Shown: one piece after another, positions 1-5,553 of the stretch | Layout: every line of letters starts with the position of its first letter | Numbering within the stretch: the stretch's first letter is position 1 | Origin: Leptofilum sp050292445 | Lineage (GTDB): Bacteria; Chloroflexota; Anaerolineae; Promineifilales; Promineifilaceae | DNA length: 8,313 bases | Direction: 5' to 3' | Assembly (NCBI GenBank): GCA_050292445.1 | Contig: JBNKLQ010000263.1 | Span: 1-8,313 of the forward strand | Program-made: the position numbers and the translations under genes | The notes under the pieces: model-generated | What the model was told of the DNA's origin: nothing | Databases searched by the model: none | Seen by the model: the letters and a program-made list of their open reading frames with translations, nothing else

Positions 1-345
1 GGCGTAGAAATTTCCGATCTACCTCTGCAAACACCTAGTCCAACAACCGCCAGCGCCACAGCCGCCGCGCCGCTGGTCACGCAGTTGCCTACGGTTTCCG
101 GCATTGTGCCGGAAAGCCCGGCAGCAGAGATCGATTTGCAGGTGGGGGATGTGATTACGGCCGTTGACGGCCAGGCAATCCTAAATGGCGAAGAACTACT
201 CAACCAGATGGCAACCAAAGCGCCAGGGGAAACAATCACGCTGATGCTGCGGCGGGAAGAAGAGACTTTGGTGAAAACGGCCGTACTCGTCCCCCACCCC
301 GACGATCCCCAGCGCAGCTTCCTGGGCATCGAGTTCCAGCCTTAA
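1..345 (+). CDS. PDZ-domain protein, 3' end only (HtrA-like protease or other PDZ protein)
   Basis: The reading frame is open from base 1 to TAA at 343-345, so the 5' part lies outside the window; 114 residues are visible. Residues 1-7 (GVEISDL) look like the first strand of an HtrA-type PDZ domain. A low-complexity Pro/Thr/Ala stretch follows (about 9-27), then the PDZ core: SGIVPESPAAE (33-43), VGDVITAVDG (48-57), an EELLNQM helix and a PGETITLMLRR strand. PDZ domains bind exposed C-termini and in HtrA proteases regulate a periplasmic or extracellular trypsin-like domain. No catalytic domain is visible, so an M50 site-2 protease, a YlbL-like Lon-type protein or a stand-alone PDZ protein remains possible. 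The Pro/Thr/Ala insert inside the PDZ is unusual. Two copies of ACGGCCGT (157, 277) both encode Thr-Ala-Val. An internal TTG at 85 is not a credible start because it would cut into the domain. Confidence 0.8.
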   Translation, partial: GVEISDLPLQTPSPTTASATAAAPLVTQLPTVSGIVPESPAAEIDLQVGDVITAVDGQAILNGEELLNQMATKAPGETITLMLRREEETLVKTAVLVPHPDDPQRSFLGIEFQP

Positions 346-448
346 AAATGTATTACCTCGTGCTATAGCCGGCGTCCCGCCGTGCCACATTCCTCACCAT
401 TCAGTACAATTGACTATCTGGAAGCTGCCGTATGGGGGAAACAATTCG

Positions 449-1567
449 ATGAAGAAACAAAGTTTGCATAGACCCCTTTTAGTCATAATAGGATTTTTTC
501 TGTTGGGAGGTCTGGTTATCCTAATTGGTGCCTTCCTCCTGTTTCAATACATCAGAAACGACTTTCTGACAGTTGATTGGGGGCCACCAGAACAACGTCA
601 CACCATTCCTCAGAACGACGATTTCCAGGAGCTCTGGACACGAAGCATATTTGCCGGTTGCATGACCTGTGTAATTACCCTAGATAACAACATCTATTTC
701 GTTGGCACGCTGCAAAGTCGTGGTCTCGTGTCGCTAAATCGACTTGATCTGTTGACCGGGGAAGTCCAATGGCAAACGACTTTGCCCAGCGCAAGCGCAG
801 CTCTGCTAACCTCCAATTCGCAATATATCCTGGTGTCCACGCCAGGAGGAAAAGTAGCCAGCCCAACCCAAGCCTGGGATACGGCTCGAATCATAGCTTA
901 CGATAGTGCCACTGGGGATCAGGTCTGGTCTGAAAAAATCCCTGGAACTCGCGGGATAAGCACTGCATATTTCATTGATGAGAGTGTGTATACCCTTGGC
1001 GGCTATGAGAGAGCTTATCAGTTGGAGGCAGAATCAGGGCAGATTTTGAATAAGACAAGGCTGGAATTACTTGCCTCACAAGATGAACAGGCTAATTATT
1101 TTCTGGAATTCGATGGCCTGCACGCTGTAGATTCAAACACAGGTGAGACTCTATGGTTTCATGAAGGTTCAGTTTATCCTCCCCCTCAGTTTGTGGAAGA
1201 AATCATCATTGCTGGCGGTGGCCAACGGAATCTTTTAGGAAGTGCTGTTGCTCTTGATCGGCGAAACGGCGATCTCTTATGGAAATACGAAAATGTAATC
1301 AGTAATATAGCTATTAATAATACCTTTGCATTTTTTCTGAAAGCTGATGCCAGGATCTGGGGAAGAGAATATTTGTCAGATGCACAATTGTTGGCCGTCG
1401 ATATAAAAACAGGTGTACTCATTGCTTCACTGGAGTTTGAACCTCCTGGTCTTACGTCCGGTAGCGGAAATTTTTTATATAATGTTGCTGTGCATGACAA
1501 CATCGTATTAGTCCATCTCGCCGACGGGAGACAACTTATCGCCTTACGTTTCTCACCAGGCAAATGA
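449..1567 (+). CDS. Membrane-anchored PQQ-type beta-propeller protein
   Basis: A 372-residue protein with an N-terminal membrane anchor (residues about 10-35, after MKKQSLHR) and an exported domain built of PQQ-like/BamB-like propeller blades. The blade motif (hydrophobic-D-x-x-x-G-x-x-x-W) recurs at LDLLTGEVQW (99-108), YDSATGDQVW (151-160), YQLEAESGQI (190-199), VDSNTGETLW (227-236), LDRRNGDLLW (269-278) and VDIKTGVLIA (317-326), so at least six blades. A CMTC pair sits at 71-74. The ATG at 449 is preferred because GGGGGAA lies about 10 bases upstream and it puts the anchor at the N-terminus; a TTG at 410 would add 13 residues. Propellers of this type usually act as protein-binding scaffolds (as BamB does) or bind quinone cofactors; no dehydrogenase active site is recognisable, so scaffold is the safer guess. 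The gene is AT-richer than its neighbours and has no ACGGCCGT copy. It may be co-transcribed with the LCP gene 61 bp downstream. Confidence 0.85.
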   Translation: MKKQSLHRPLLVIIGFFLLGGLVILIGAFLLFQYIRNDFLTVDWGPPEQRHTIPQNDDFQELWTRSIFAGCMTCVITLDNNIYFVGTLQSRGLVSLNRLDLLTGEVQWQTTLPSASAALLTSNSQYILVSTPGGKVASPTQAWDTARIIAYDSATGDQVWSEKIPGTRGISTAYFIDESVYTLGGYERAYQLEAESGQILNKTRLELLASQDEQANYFLEFDGLHAVDSNTGETLWFHEGSVYPPPQFVEEIIIAGGGQRNLLGSAVALDRRNGDLLWKYENVISNIAINNTFAFFLKADARIWGREYLSDAQLLAVDIKTGVLIASLEFEPPGLTSGSGNFLYNVAVHDNIVLVHLADGRQLIALRFSPGK

Positions 1568-1585
1568 ATCGGTTAAGGAACGAAT

Positions 1586-1600
1586 GGAGGAACTTCCTCC
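1586..1600. repeat. Perfect 15-nt inverted repeat containing a GGAGG sequence
   Basis: GGAGGAA-C-TTCCTCC is a perfect inverted repeat around one base. In RNA it would form a 5-bp GGAGG/CCTCC stem with a 5-base loop. It lies in the 61-bp gap between the propeller gene and the LCP gene. No T-run follows, so it is not a standard intrinsic terminator. The left arm looks like a Shine-Dalgarno sequence and would be hidden when folded, but it is about 38 bases from the LCP start, so a role in LCP translation is not evident. Confidence 0.4.
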
Positions 1601-1628
1601 GTGTCAAAGGGCGAAATAATAATCAGCA

Positions 1629-3110
1629 ATGCGTATAAAATATCTACCATACTGGTTTGGCCTTTGGGGGACGCTCTTGCTAGGGGTTGCCTGCCAATCA
1701 TCCCCTTTGCCAACACCAACAGTTATTGCTCTTTTGCCCATAGCAACAAACCAACCTTTTACGGCTACGGCCGTTCCCACCACAACTCTCACCATCAACC
1801 CCACGCCCGAAGCCACAACACCACTTCCAGCTACGGCCGTTTCCCCCACCACCGTCGCCACGCCCGAACCAAGCGCCACGATACGGCCGTATCCCACCCT
1901 TGACTTCACGATTGCTACGCCGGCAACGGCTGTACCCCCACCCGTGCCCCCATTTGCCAAGCCGGAATACGTCACCAACATCGTCCTGCTGGGCAACGAC
2001 GTGAAGTATGCTCAGGGCGGCCGTACCGACAGCATTATTATTGTTTCCATTAACCGGCAGACGAAAACGGCCGTGCTGCTTACTCTACCCCGCGACCTCT
2101 ATGTCGTCATTCCCGGCTGGAAGATGACGCGTATCAATCTGGCCCTGCCCCACGGCCACGGTGCCAATTACCCCGGCGGCGGCGGCGGCCTCATAAAAGA
2201 CACCATCGAATACAACCTGGGTATCCCCATCGACTACTACGCCCGCATCGGCTTCGACGGCTTCCAGCAGGTGGTGGACGCCCTGGGCGGCGTAGAGATC
2301 ATCAACAACTGCCCTCTCACCGATTGGCGGCTCATCGCACCAGACCTCGATCCAGAACTGGAGGAAAGTTGGGAGCAGTTCACCCTGGAACCCGGCGTAC
2401 ACCAGATGGATGGTAATCTGGCACTGTGGTACGTGCGCTCCCGCCGCACCACCAACGATTTTGAACGCGGCCAGCGGCAGCAGCAGCTGTTACGCGCCAT
2501 ATTTGACAAAGGCTTGAGTTTGGATTTGCTGCCGGAACTGCCCCAACTGTGGCAAACCTACCAGGAAACAATTGAAACCGACATGAGCTTGCCCCTGCTG
2601 CTGGAACTGGCAGCATTGGCCCCGGCCGTGCAGGAAAACGGCATTCAGCATCTGGTGTTGGCGGGAGATAGCGTGCAGGCCTGGCGCGAACCGGGAAGTG
2701 GTGCGGCCGTACAGCTGCTGCAATGGTCAGAGGCATCAACAACGCTGGCACGGGTGATGCAGCCGCCCACGCTCAACCGGGCCAACCGGCCACCGCTAAC
2801 GGTGGAAGTAATCACGGACGACACCATCATGTACCGGCAAATGGCCCACAACCTGACCTGGTATGGCTTTGTCCCCATCTGGAGCGAGTTAAACGAACCA
2901 CTGCCCCCCCGCACCCGAATCGAATATTTTGCCCCCAACCTAAAAGGTTCCTACGATTGGCTGTTGAGTTGGCTGTTTCACCGGCAGCCCGAAGACATTA
3001 TGCTGCGACCGGAATCTACAGAGCAGGCCAATGCCTACCGGGTCACGTTAGGAGCCGACGCCAACCCTTGCCTGTCCCAACTTGAAGCACCATTTGCACC
3101 AGGAGATTAG
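1629..3110 (+). CDS. LytR-CpsA-Psr (LCP) family protein with lipoprotein-like signal and LytR_C-like tail
   Basis: A 493-residue protein. LCP enzymes transfer undecaprenyl-linked glycopolymers onto peptidoglycan outside the membrane. Residues 1-22 form a signal peptide ending in LLGVAC, a relaxed lipobox with Cys22. A Pro/Thr/Ala-rich linker spans about 23-112. The LCP domain (about 116-295) shows NIVLLGND, GRTDS (131-135), LPRDLYVVIPG (153-163), RIN (168-170), LGIPIDYYARIGFDGF (197-212), DALGGVEI (217-224), then LEPG-DGNLALWYVRSRR (253-273) and DFERGQRQQQ (277-286). The Arg and Asp residues that bind the pyrophosphate and metal are therefore present. Residues about 390-478 (TVEVITDD to LGADANPC) fit the LytR_C domain. 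A five-Gly run (183-187) is unusual. An in-frame TAA at 1617 fixes the start downstream of it, and ATG 1629 gives the signal peptide, though no good ribosome site precedes it (AGGG is 18 bases away). Four exact ACGGCCGT copies are present, three in the linker. Confidence 0.92.
   Translation: MRIKYLPYWFGLWGTLLLGVACQSSPLPTPTVIALLPIATNQPFTATAVPTTTLTINPTPEATTPLPATAVSPTTVATPEPSATIRPYPTLDFTIATPATAVPPPVPPFAKPEYVTNIVLLGNDVKYAQGGRTDSIIIVSINRQTKTAVLLTLPRDLYVVIPGWKMTRINLALPHGHGANYPGGGGGLIKDTIEYNLGIPIDYYARIGFDGFQQVVDALGGVEIINNCPLTDWRLIAPDLDPELEESWEQFTLEPGVHQMDGNLALWYVRSRRTTNDFERGQRQQQLLRAIFDKGLSLDLLPELPQLWQTYQETIETDMSLPLLLELAALAPAVQENGIQHLVLAGDSVQAWREPGSGAAVQLLQWSEASTTLARVMQPPTLNRANRPPLTVEVITDDTIMYRQMAHNLTWYGFVPIWSELNEPLPPRTRIEYFAPNLKGSYDWLLSWLFHRQPEDIMLRPESTEQANAYRVTLGADANPCLSQLEAPFAPGD
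1767..1890. repeat. Cluster of three ACGGCCGT palindromes in the LCP linker
   Basis: Exact copies lie at 1767-1774, 1833-1840 and 1883-1890, with starts 66 and 50 bases apart. The first two encode Thr-Ala-Val and the third is in a shifted phase (Ile-Arg-Pro). A one-mismatch copy (ACGGCTGT, also Thr-Ala-Val) follows near 1926. The stretch encodes low-complexity linker, where protein-level constraint is weak, which may explain the density. Confidence 0.85.
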
Positions 3111-3121
3111 CGAGAGCAAGG

Positions 3122-3184
3122 ATGAATTGGAATTATCTATGGGGAATTTTTGGGCTGGGCGTTATTGGAAAAAACTTCTCTTAA
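3122..3184 (+). pseudogene. Possible decayed 5' end of a small membrane protein gene
   Basis: ATG at 3122 sits 3-4 bases after AAGG, giving a very short SD spacing, and opens a 20-residue frame (MNWNYLWGIFGLGVIGKNFS) with a hydrophobic core, ending at TAA 3182-3184. It starts 12 bases after the LCP stop codon. It could be the start of a lost membrane protein gene cut off before the adjacent repeat, a real small hydrophobic peptide, or chance. The evidence is weak. Confidence 0.2.
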
Positions 3185-3210
3185 ACTTTGAACAATACCC
3201 CCTTTGATTT

Positions 3211-3279
3211 GTCATGCCCGCGCAGGCGGGCATCCATAAGGCTAGGCAAAAAATGGATTCCCACTTTCGTGGGAATGAC
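3211..3279. repeat. REPIN-like element: two inverted REP-type hairpins
   Basis: The left arm (3211-3237) and right arm (3253-3279) are 27-nt inverted copies matching at 21 of 27 positions. Each arm is itself a perfect hairpin: ATGCCCGC-GCAG-GCGGGCAT (3214-3233) and ATTCCCAC-TTTC-GTGGGAAT (3257-3276), each with an 8-bp stem and a 4-base loop. Arms carry GTCAT outside and ATCCAT inside. This matches the widespread bacterial intergenic family with GTCATTCCCGC-type arms, whose translation gives the familiar PACAGMT and FPRKWES strings. REP doublets of this kind are moved in trans by RAYT (Y1 HUH) transposases; none is encoded here. The position between convergent genes is typical, and the hairpins may protect or end both transcripts. 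Confidence 0.85.
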
Positions 3280-3300
3280 AGGGTGACTCGTAGTCTGATT

Positions 3301-4677
3301 CTATAAAACAGTAAGGGGAATAGTTTCAATCGGCTCAGGCTGTTGGGGGATGGCGTCAACGGCCGTTCCGGACAAACTCCACGGCCCAGCGTGCTCAACC
3401 TTTACCTGCACCAGTTCGCCTTTTAAGTCACGCGGATCGTCAAAAAAGACGAGCTTATTCTGCGGGGAACGGCCGCGCCAGCTACCTTTATGTTTGTCTT
3501 CCACCAGCACCTCAACGACCTCGCCCAGCCAGCGATTGTTTCGTTCTTGCGACACTTCTTTTTGCAATGCTTCGATCAGGTGGAAACGGCGACGCTTTTC
3601 AGCATCCGGCACGTCATCCTCCATGCGGCGGGCACTCACAGTGCCAGGGCGTGGACTGTAGCGGGCCAGATGCACTTTATCCAGTTTGAGTTCGGCCAAT
3701 AAATCATAGGTGTCCTGGAATTGGGCTTCGGTCTCGCCAGGAAAACCCACGATGATGTCGCAGTGAACGGCCGCATCTGGCACAATCTTATGAATCCGCT
3801 CCACCAAGGCACGGTATTCAGCCTGAGTGTAGCCACGCTTCATGTTGACCAACACCTCGTCGTTGCCCGCCTGGATGGGCACTTCAATTTGGGGCATCAC
3901 CTTGGGCAGATCAGCTACGGCCTGCAAAATTTTGTCGGTCATGTAGCTGGGATGGCTGGTGAGAAAGCGAATACGCTGCAAACCATCAATGTCGTTGACA
4001 ACGCGCAGTAAATCGGCCAAATCCGGGCCATCGGGAATGTCATAGCCATAGCGATCCACGATTTGGCCCAGCAGGACCACTTCCTTCACGCCTTGCGCTA
4101 CCAGAGAACGCACCTCGGCAGCAATCTCGCCAATGGGACGCGTGCGCTCGATGCCGCGCTTTTGCGGGATGATGCAGAAGGTGCAAGCGTGGGAACAACC
4201 ATAAACAATGGAAACAGGCGCGGAAATAAGCTTACCCCGCTGGTCGTCAGGCAAGATCACTTCGCCATCCATCAGGGCATGGCGCTGGCTGGTTTCGGTC
4301 AACTCTAGCGTGAGATCGTCATCCTGGCGCAGCAAAGAGACAAGTGGCTTGCCGTCGGTAGCAGGCTCCATGAAGACATCGACGAAGGGGAAATGTTTAG
4401 CCAGGTGTTCATTGCCGCGCACGCCGACGACACAACCCATGACAGCGATGGTTTTGTCTGGATTTTTTTCTTTTAACGGCCGTAAATTTTGCAGCTTGCC
4501 ATACGCCTTATCTTCCGACTGCTGCCGCACCGTGCAGGTTTCCAGCACAATGACATCCGCATCCTCGGCGCGCCCAGTGGATGTGTAGCCCAGCTTTTCC
4601 AACTCAGTGGCCACGCGCCGGGCATCGGCGTAGTTCATCTGACAGCCTGTAATCCAGAAATGATATTTTTTACTCAT
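3301..4677 (-). CDS. miaB: tRNA-2-methylthio-N6-(isopentenyl)adenosine-37 synthase MiaB
   Basis: A 458-residue cytoplasmic radical-SAM methylthiotransferase that adds a methylthio group to i6A37 of tRNAs reading UNN codons. The N-terminal UPF0004 domain has its three cluster-binding cysteines: C12 in the diagnostic GCQMN motif, C48 (LETCTVR) and C82 (MGCV). The radical-SAM CxxxCxxC motif is C161, C165, C168 (YGCSHACTFCIIP). Other family blocks are LLGQIVDRYGYD (202-213), VPIQAGNDEVL (266-276), GFPGETEAQF (311-320) and YSPRPGT (340-346). The TRAM domain spans about 383-440, followed by a short acidic/Pro tail. GCQMN separates it from RimO and MtaB. GQIVDRYG in place of the usual GQNVNxYG is a lineage variant. 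ATG 4677 must be the start because C12 follows immediately; no Shine-Dalgarno precedes it, and a repeat fragment sits just upstream. It is the last gene of the minus-strand group. Confidence 0.96.
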   Translation of the reverse strand: MSKKYHFWITGCQMNYADARRVATELEKLGYTSTGRAEDADVIVLETCTVRQQSEDKAYGKLQNLRPLKEKNPDKTIAVMGCVVGVRGNEHLAKHFPFVDVFMEPATDGKPLVSLLRQDDDLTLELTETSQRHALMDGEVILPDDQRGKLISAPVSIVYGCSHACTFCIIPQKRGIERTRPIGEIAAEVRSLVAQGVKEVVLLGQIVDRYGYDIPDGPDLADLLRVVNDIDGLQRIRFLTSHPSYMTDKILQAVADLPKVMPQIEVPIQAGNDEVLVNMKRGYTQAEYRALVERIHKIVPDAAVHCDIIVGFPGETEAQFQDTYDLLAELKLDKVHLARYSPRPGTVSARRMEDDVPDAEKRRRFHLIEALQKEVSQERNNRWLGEVVEVLVEDKHKGSWRGRSPQNKLVFFDDPRDLKGELVQVKVEHAGPWSLSGTAVDAIPQQPEPIETIPLTVL

Positions 4678-4680
4678 GTT

Positions 4681-4741
4681 GTTTTTGCCACAGAGAGCAC
4701 AGAGGGAGGAGCGTTTTGCTAATCTCCAGTCTCCAATCTCT
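4681..4741. repeat. Short degenerate repeats between the methyltransferase and miaB
   Basis: The gap holds CACAGAG twice (4689-4695 and 4698-4704, period 9) and a three-unit 7-bp tandem repeat, AATCTCC-AGTCTCC-AATCTCT (4721-4741). Read on the minus strand, the first part (CTCTGTGCTCTCTGTGGCAAAA) ends about 3-4 bases before the miaB start codon. Both look like fragments of simple dispersed repeats that I recognise from environmental bacterial genomes; that assignment is from memory and cannot be checked here. Confidence 0.45.
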
Positions 4742-4744
4742 TTT

Positions 4745-5539
4745 TCAAGATAGTTTGCCTACAATAATCAGTTCGGTTAAACGAAAGGTGATTCTATCGT
4801 TGCCCATTTGGGGCGTCAAGAATTCGGCAACGGCCGTTGGTGCCTGGATCAGCATCGCTTTCAGCCGAATGGTGTCGTCCGGTGACGCCTGCATCCGGGC
4901 TGCCCAGCTGCCAAATTCCATCTCTTTGCTTAGCAGTTCCTGGTGCTGTACGGTAAAACCCGCCTGCTGAAAACCATGTTCCCATTCATTGACGCTCCAA
5001 CAACGGCCGTGGCTGGGATCGCGTAATTTCTCGAAGGCATTGACGTATTTGCCCGCCTCGTTAATAAGCCGGGCTTTTTTACCGCGCAGATGGGTACCGG
5101 GCACGATGTTGTCCACGACAGCCAATAAACCATTGGGCTTCAACACTCGCGCCGCTGCCGTAATAAATTGCTGAATATCTGGGAAATGGTGTGGCGCAAT
5201 GCGACAGGTCACCAAATCAAACGTCTCAGCTTCGTATGGCAGTTCTTCGGCATCAGCCTGCTCAAAGGTAACGTTGGTGAGTGCCTTCTCGGCGGCCAGA
5301 TCAGCCGCCACGGTGAGCATCTCCGGGGTAAGGTCGGTGGCCGTAACGTGGGCAACGTGTGGTGCAAAGGCAAAAGCAGTATGTCCGGCAGCAGCAGCCA
5401 CATCCAGAACATGCCACTCAGGCTGCGGCTGGGAGAGTTCCACCAATCGCTTAAGACTATACCCCTTGGCATGAACCGGGCTGGTGGCATAAGCGGCGGC
5501 GTTGGCCCCAAATTGTTGCTGAACCTTCTGTTTACTCAT
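4745..5539 (-). CDS. Class I SAM-dependent methyltransferase (Methyltransf_11, YcgJ-like)
   Basis: A 264-residue cytoplasmic methyltransferase of unknown substrate. Rossmann-fold motifs are in order: SAM-binding motif I VLDVAAAAGHTAFAF (44-58), the acidic residue binding the ribose in ATDLTPEM (67-74), DAEELP (96-101), FDLVTCRIAPHHF (107-119) and ARVLKPNGLLAVVDNI (130-145). RDPSH (173-177) and the C-terminal arrangement resemble B. subtilis YcgJ and UbiE-type enzymes. Motif I is odd: the usual D-x-G/A-x-G-x-G is DVAAAAGH, keeping only the last glycine. ATG 5539 is preferred over a TTG at 5581, which would overlap the upstream gene by 28 bases. The gene starts 14 bases after the stop of the large propeller gene and 67 bases upstream of miaB, so co-transcription is likely. 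Copies of ACGGCCGT at 4830 (Thr-Ala-Val) and 5003 (His-Gly-Arg). Confidence 0.9.
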   Translation of the reverse strand: MSKQKVQQQFGANAAAYATSPVHAKGYSLKRLVELSQPQPEWHVLDVAAAAGHTAFAFAPHVAHVTATDLTPEMLTVAADLAAEKALTNVTFEQADAEELPYEAETFDLVTCRIAPHHFPDIQQFITAAARVLKPNGLLAVVDNIVPGTHLRGKKARLINEAGKYVNAFEKLRDPSHGRCWSVNEWEHGFQQAGFTVQHQELLSKEMEFGSWAARMQASPDDTIRLKAMLIQAPTAVAEFLTPQMGNDRITFRLTELIIVGKLS

Positions 5540-5545
5540 CCCCAA

Positions 5546-5551
5546 ATTATA
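5546..5551 (-). promoter_or_regulatory. Candidate -10 element for a leaderless methyltransferase transcript
   Basis: On the minus strand a perfect TATAAT lies in the 14-bp gap before the methyltransferase, separated from ATG 5539 by six bases (TTGGGG). That is the spacing expected if transcription starts at the A of the ATG, giving a leaderless mRNA. No matching -35 box is seen at 16-18 bp (TTGCCA is only 11 bp upstream). GAGG at 5552-5555 could instead be a ribosome site with a long 12-base spacer. Confidence 0.3.
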
Positions 5552-5553
5552 CC

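Larger units (their letters stand above)
3111..3300. other. Convergent intergenic region between LCP and miaB
   Basis: This 190-bp gap separates the 3' ends of the plus-strand and minus-strand gene groups. Its right half is a REPIN-like repeat (3211-3279). Its left half holds a 20-codon reading frame (3122-3184) that may be a gene remnant. No hairpin followed by a T-run is seen, so the repeat hairpins are the only visible candidates for ending transcription from both sides. Confidence 0.7.

Noticed and set aside
361..382. Extended -10-like TGCTATAGC (361-369) followed by a CGGCG-TCC-CGCCG hairpin
   Set aside because: The -10 matches only 4 of 6 positions with no -35, and the short stem has no T-run, so neither a promoter nor a terminator can be supported.
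410..436. TTGACT (410-415) and TATGGG (431-436) as a promoter for the PQQ propeller gene
   Set aside because: The spacer is 15 bp, the -10 match is poor, and it would overlap the GGGGGAA ribosome site that supports the ATG at 449.
1601..1903. 100-residue plus-strand frame with a GTG start 10 bases after GGAGG
   Set aside because: It overlaps the signal peptide and linker of the LCP gene in another frame, and its His/Ser/Arg/Tyr-rich sequence resembles no protein. It looks like a shifted reading of the Pro/Thr linker.
2175..2190. GGC/GGT-rich run as a possible simple-sequence repeat
   Set aside because: It encodes an in-frame five-glycine loop of the LCP domain; it is short and has no sign of phase variation.
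3162..3398. 78-residue minus-strand frame containing FPRKWES and PACAGMT
   Set aside because: This is the translation of the REPIN-like repeat and runs into the 3' end of miaB in another frame. Such strings are often misannotated as small proteins.
4208..4588. 126-residue plus-strand frame opposite miaB
   Set aside because: It lies entirely antisense to a strongly supported MiaB and shows no family motif.
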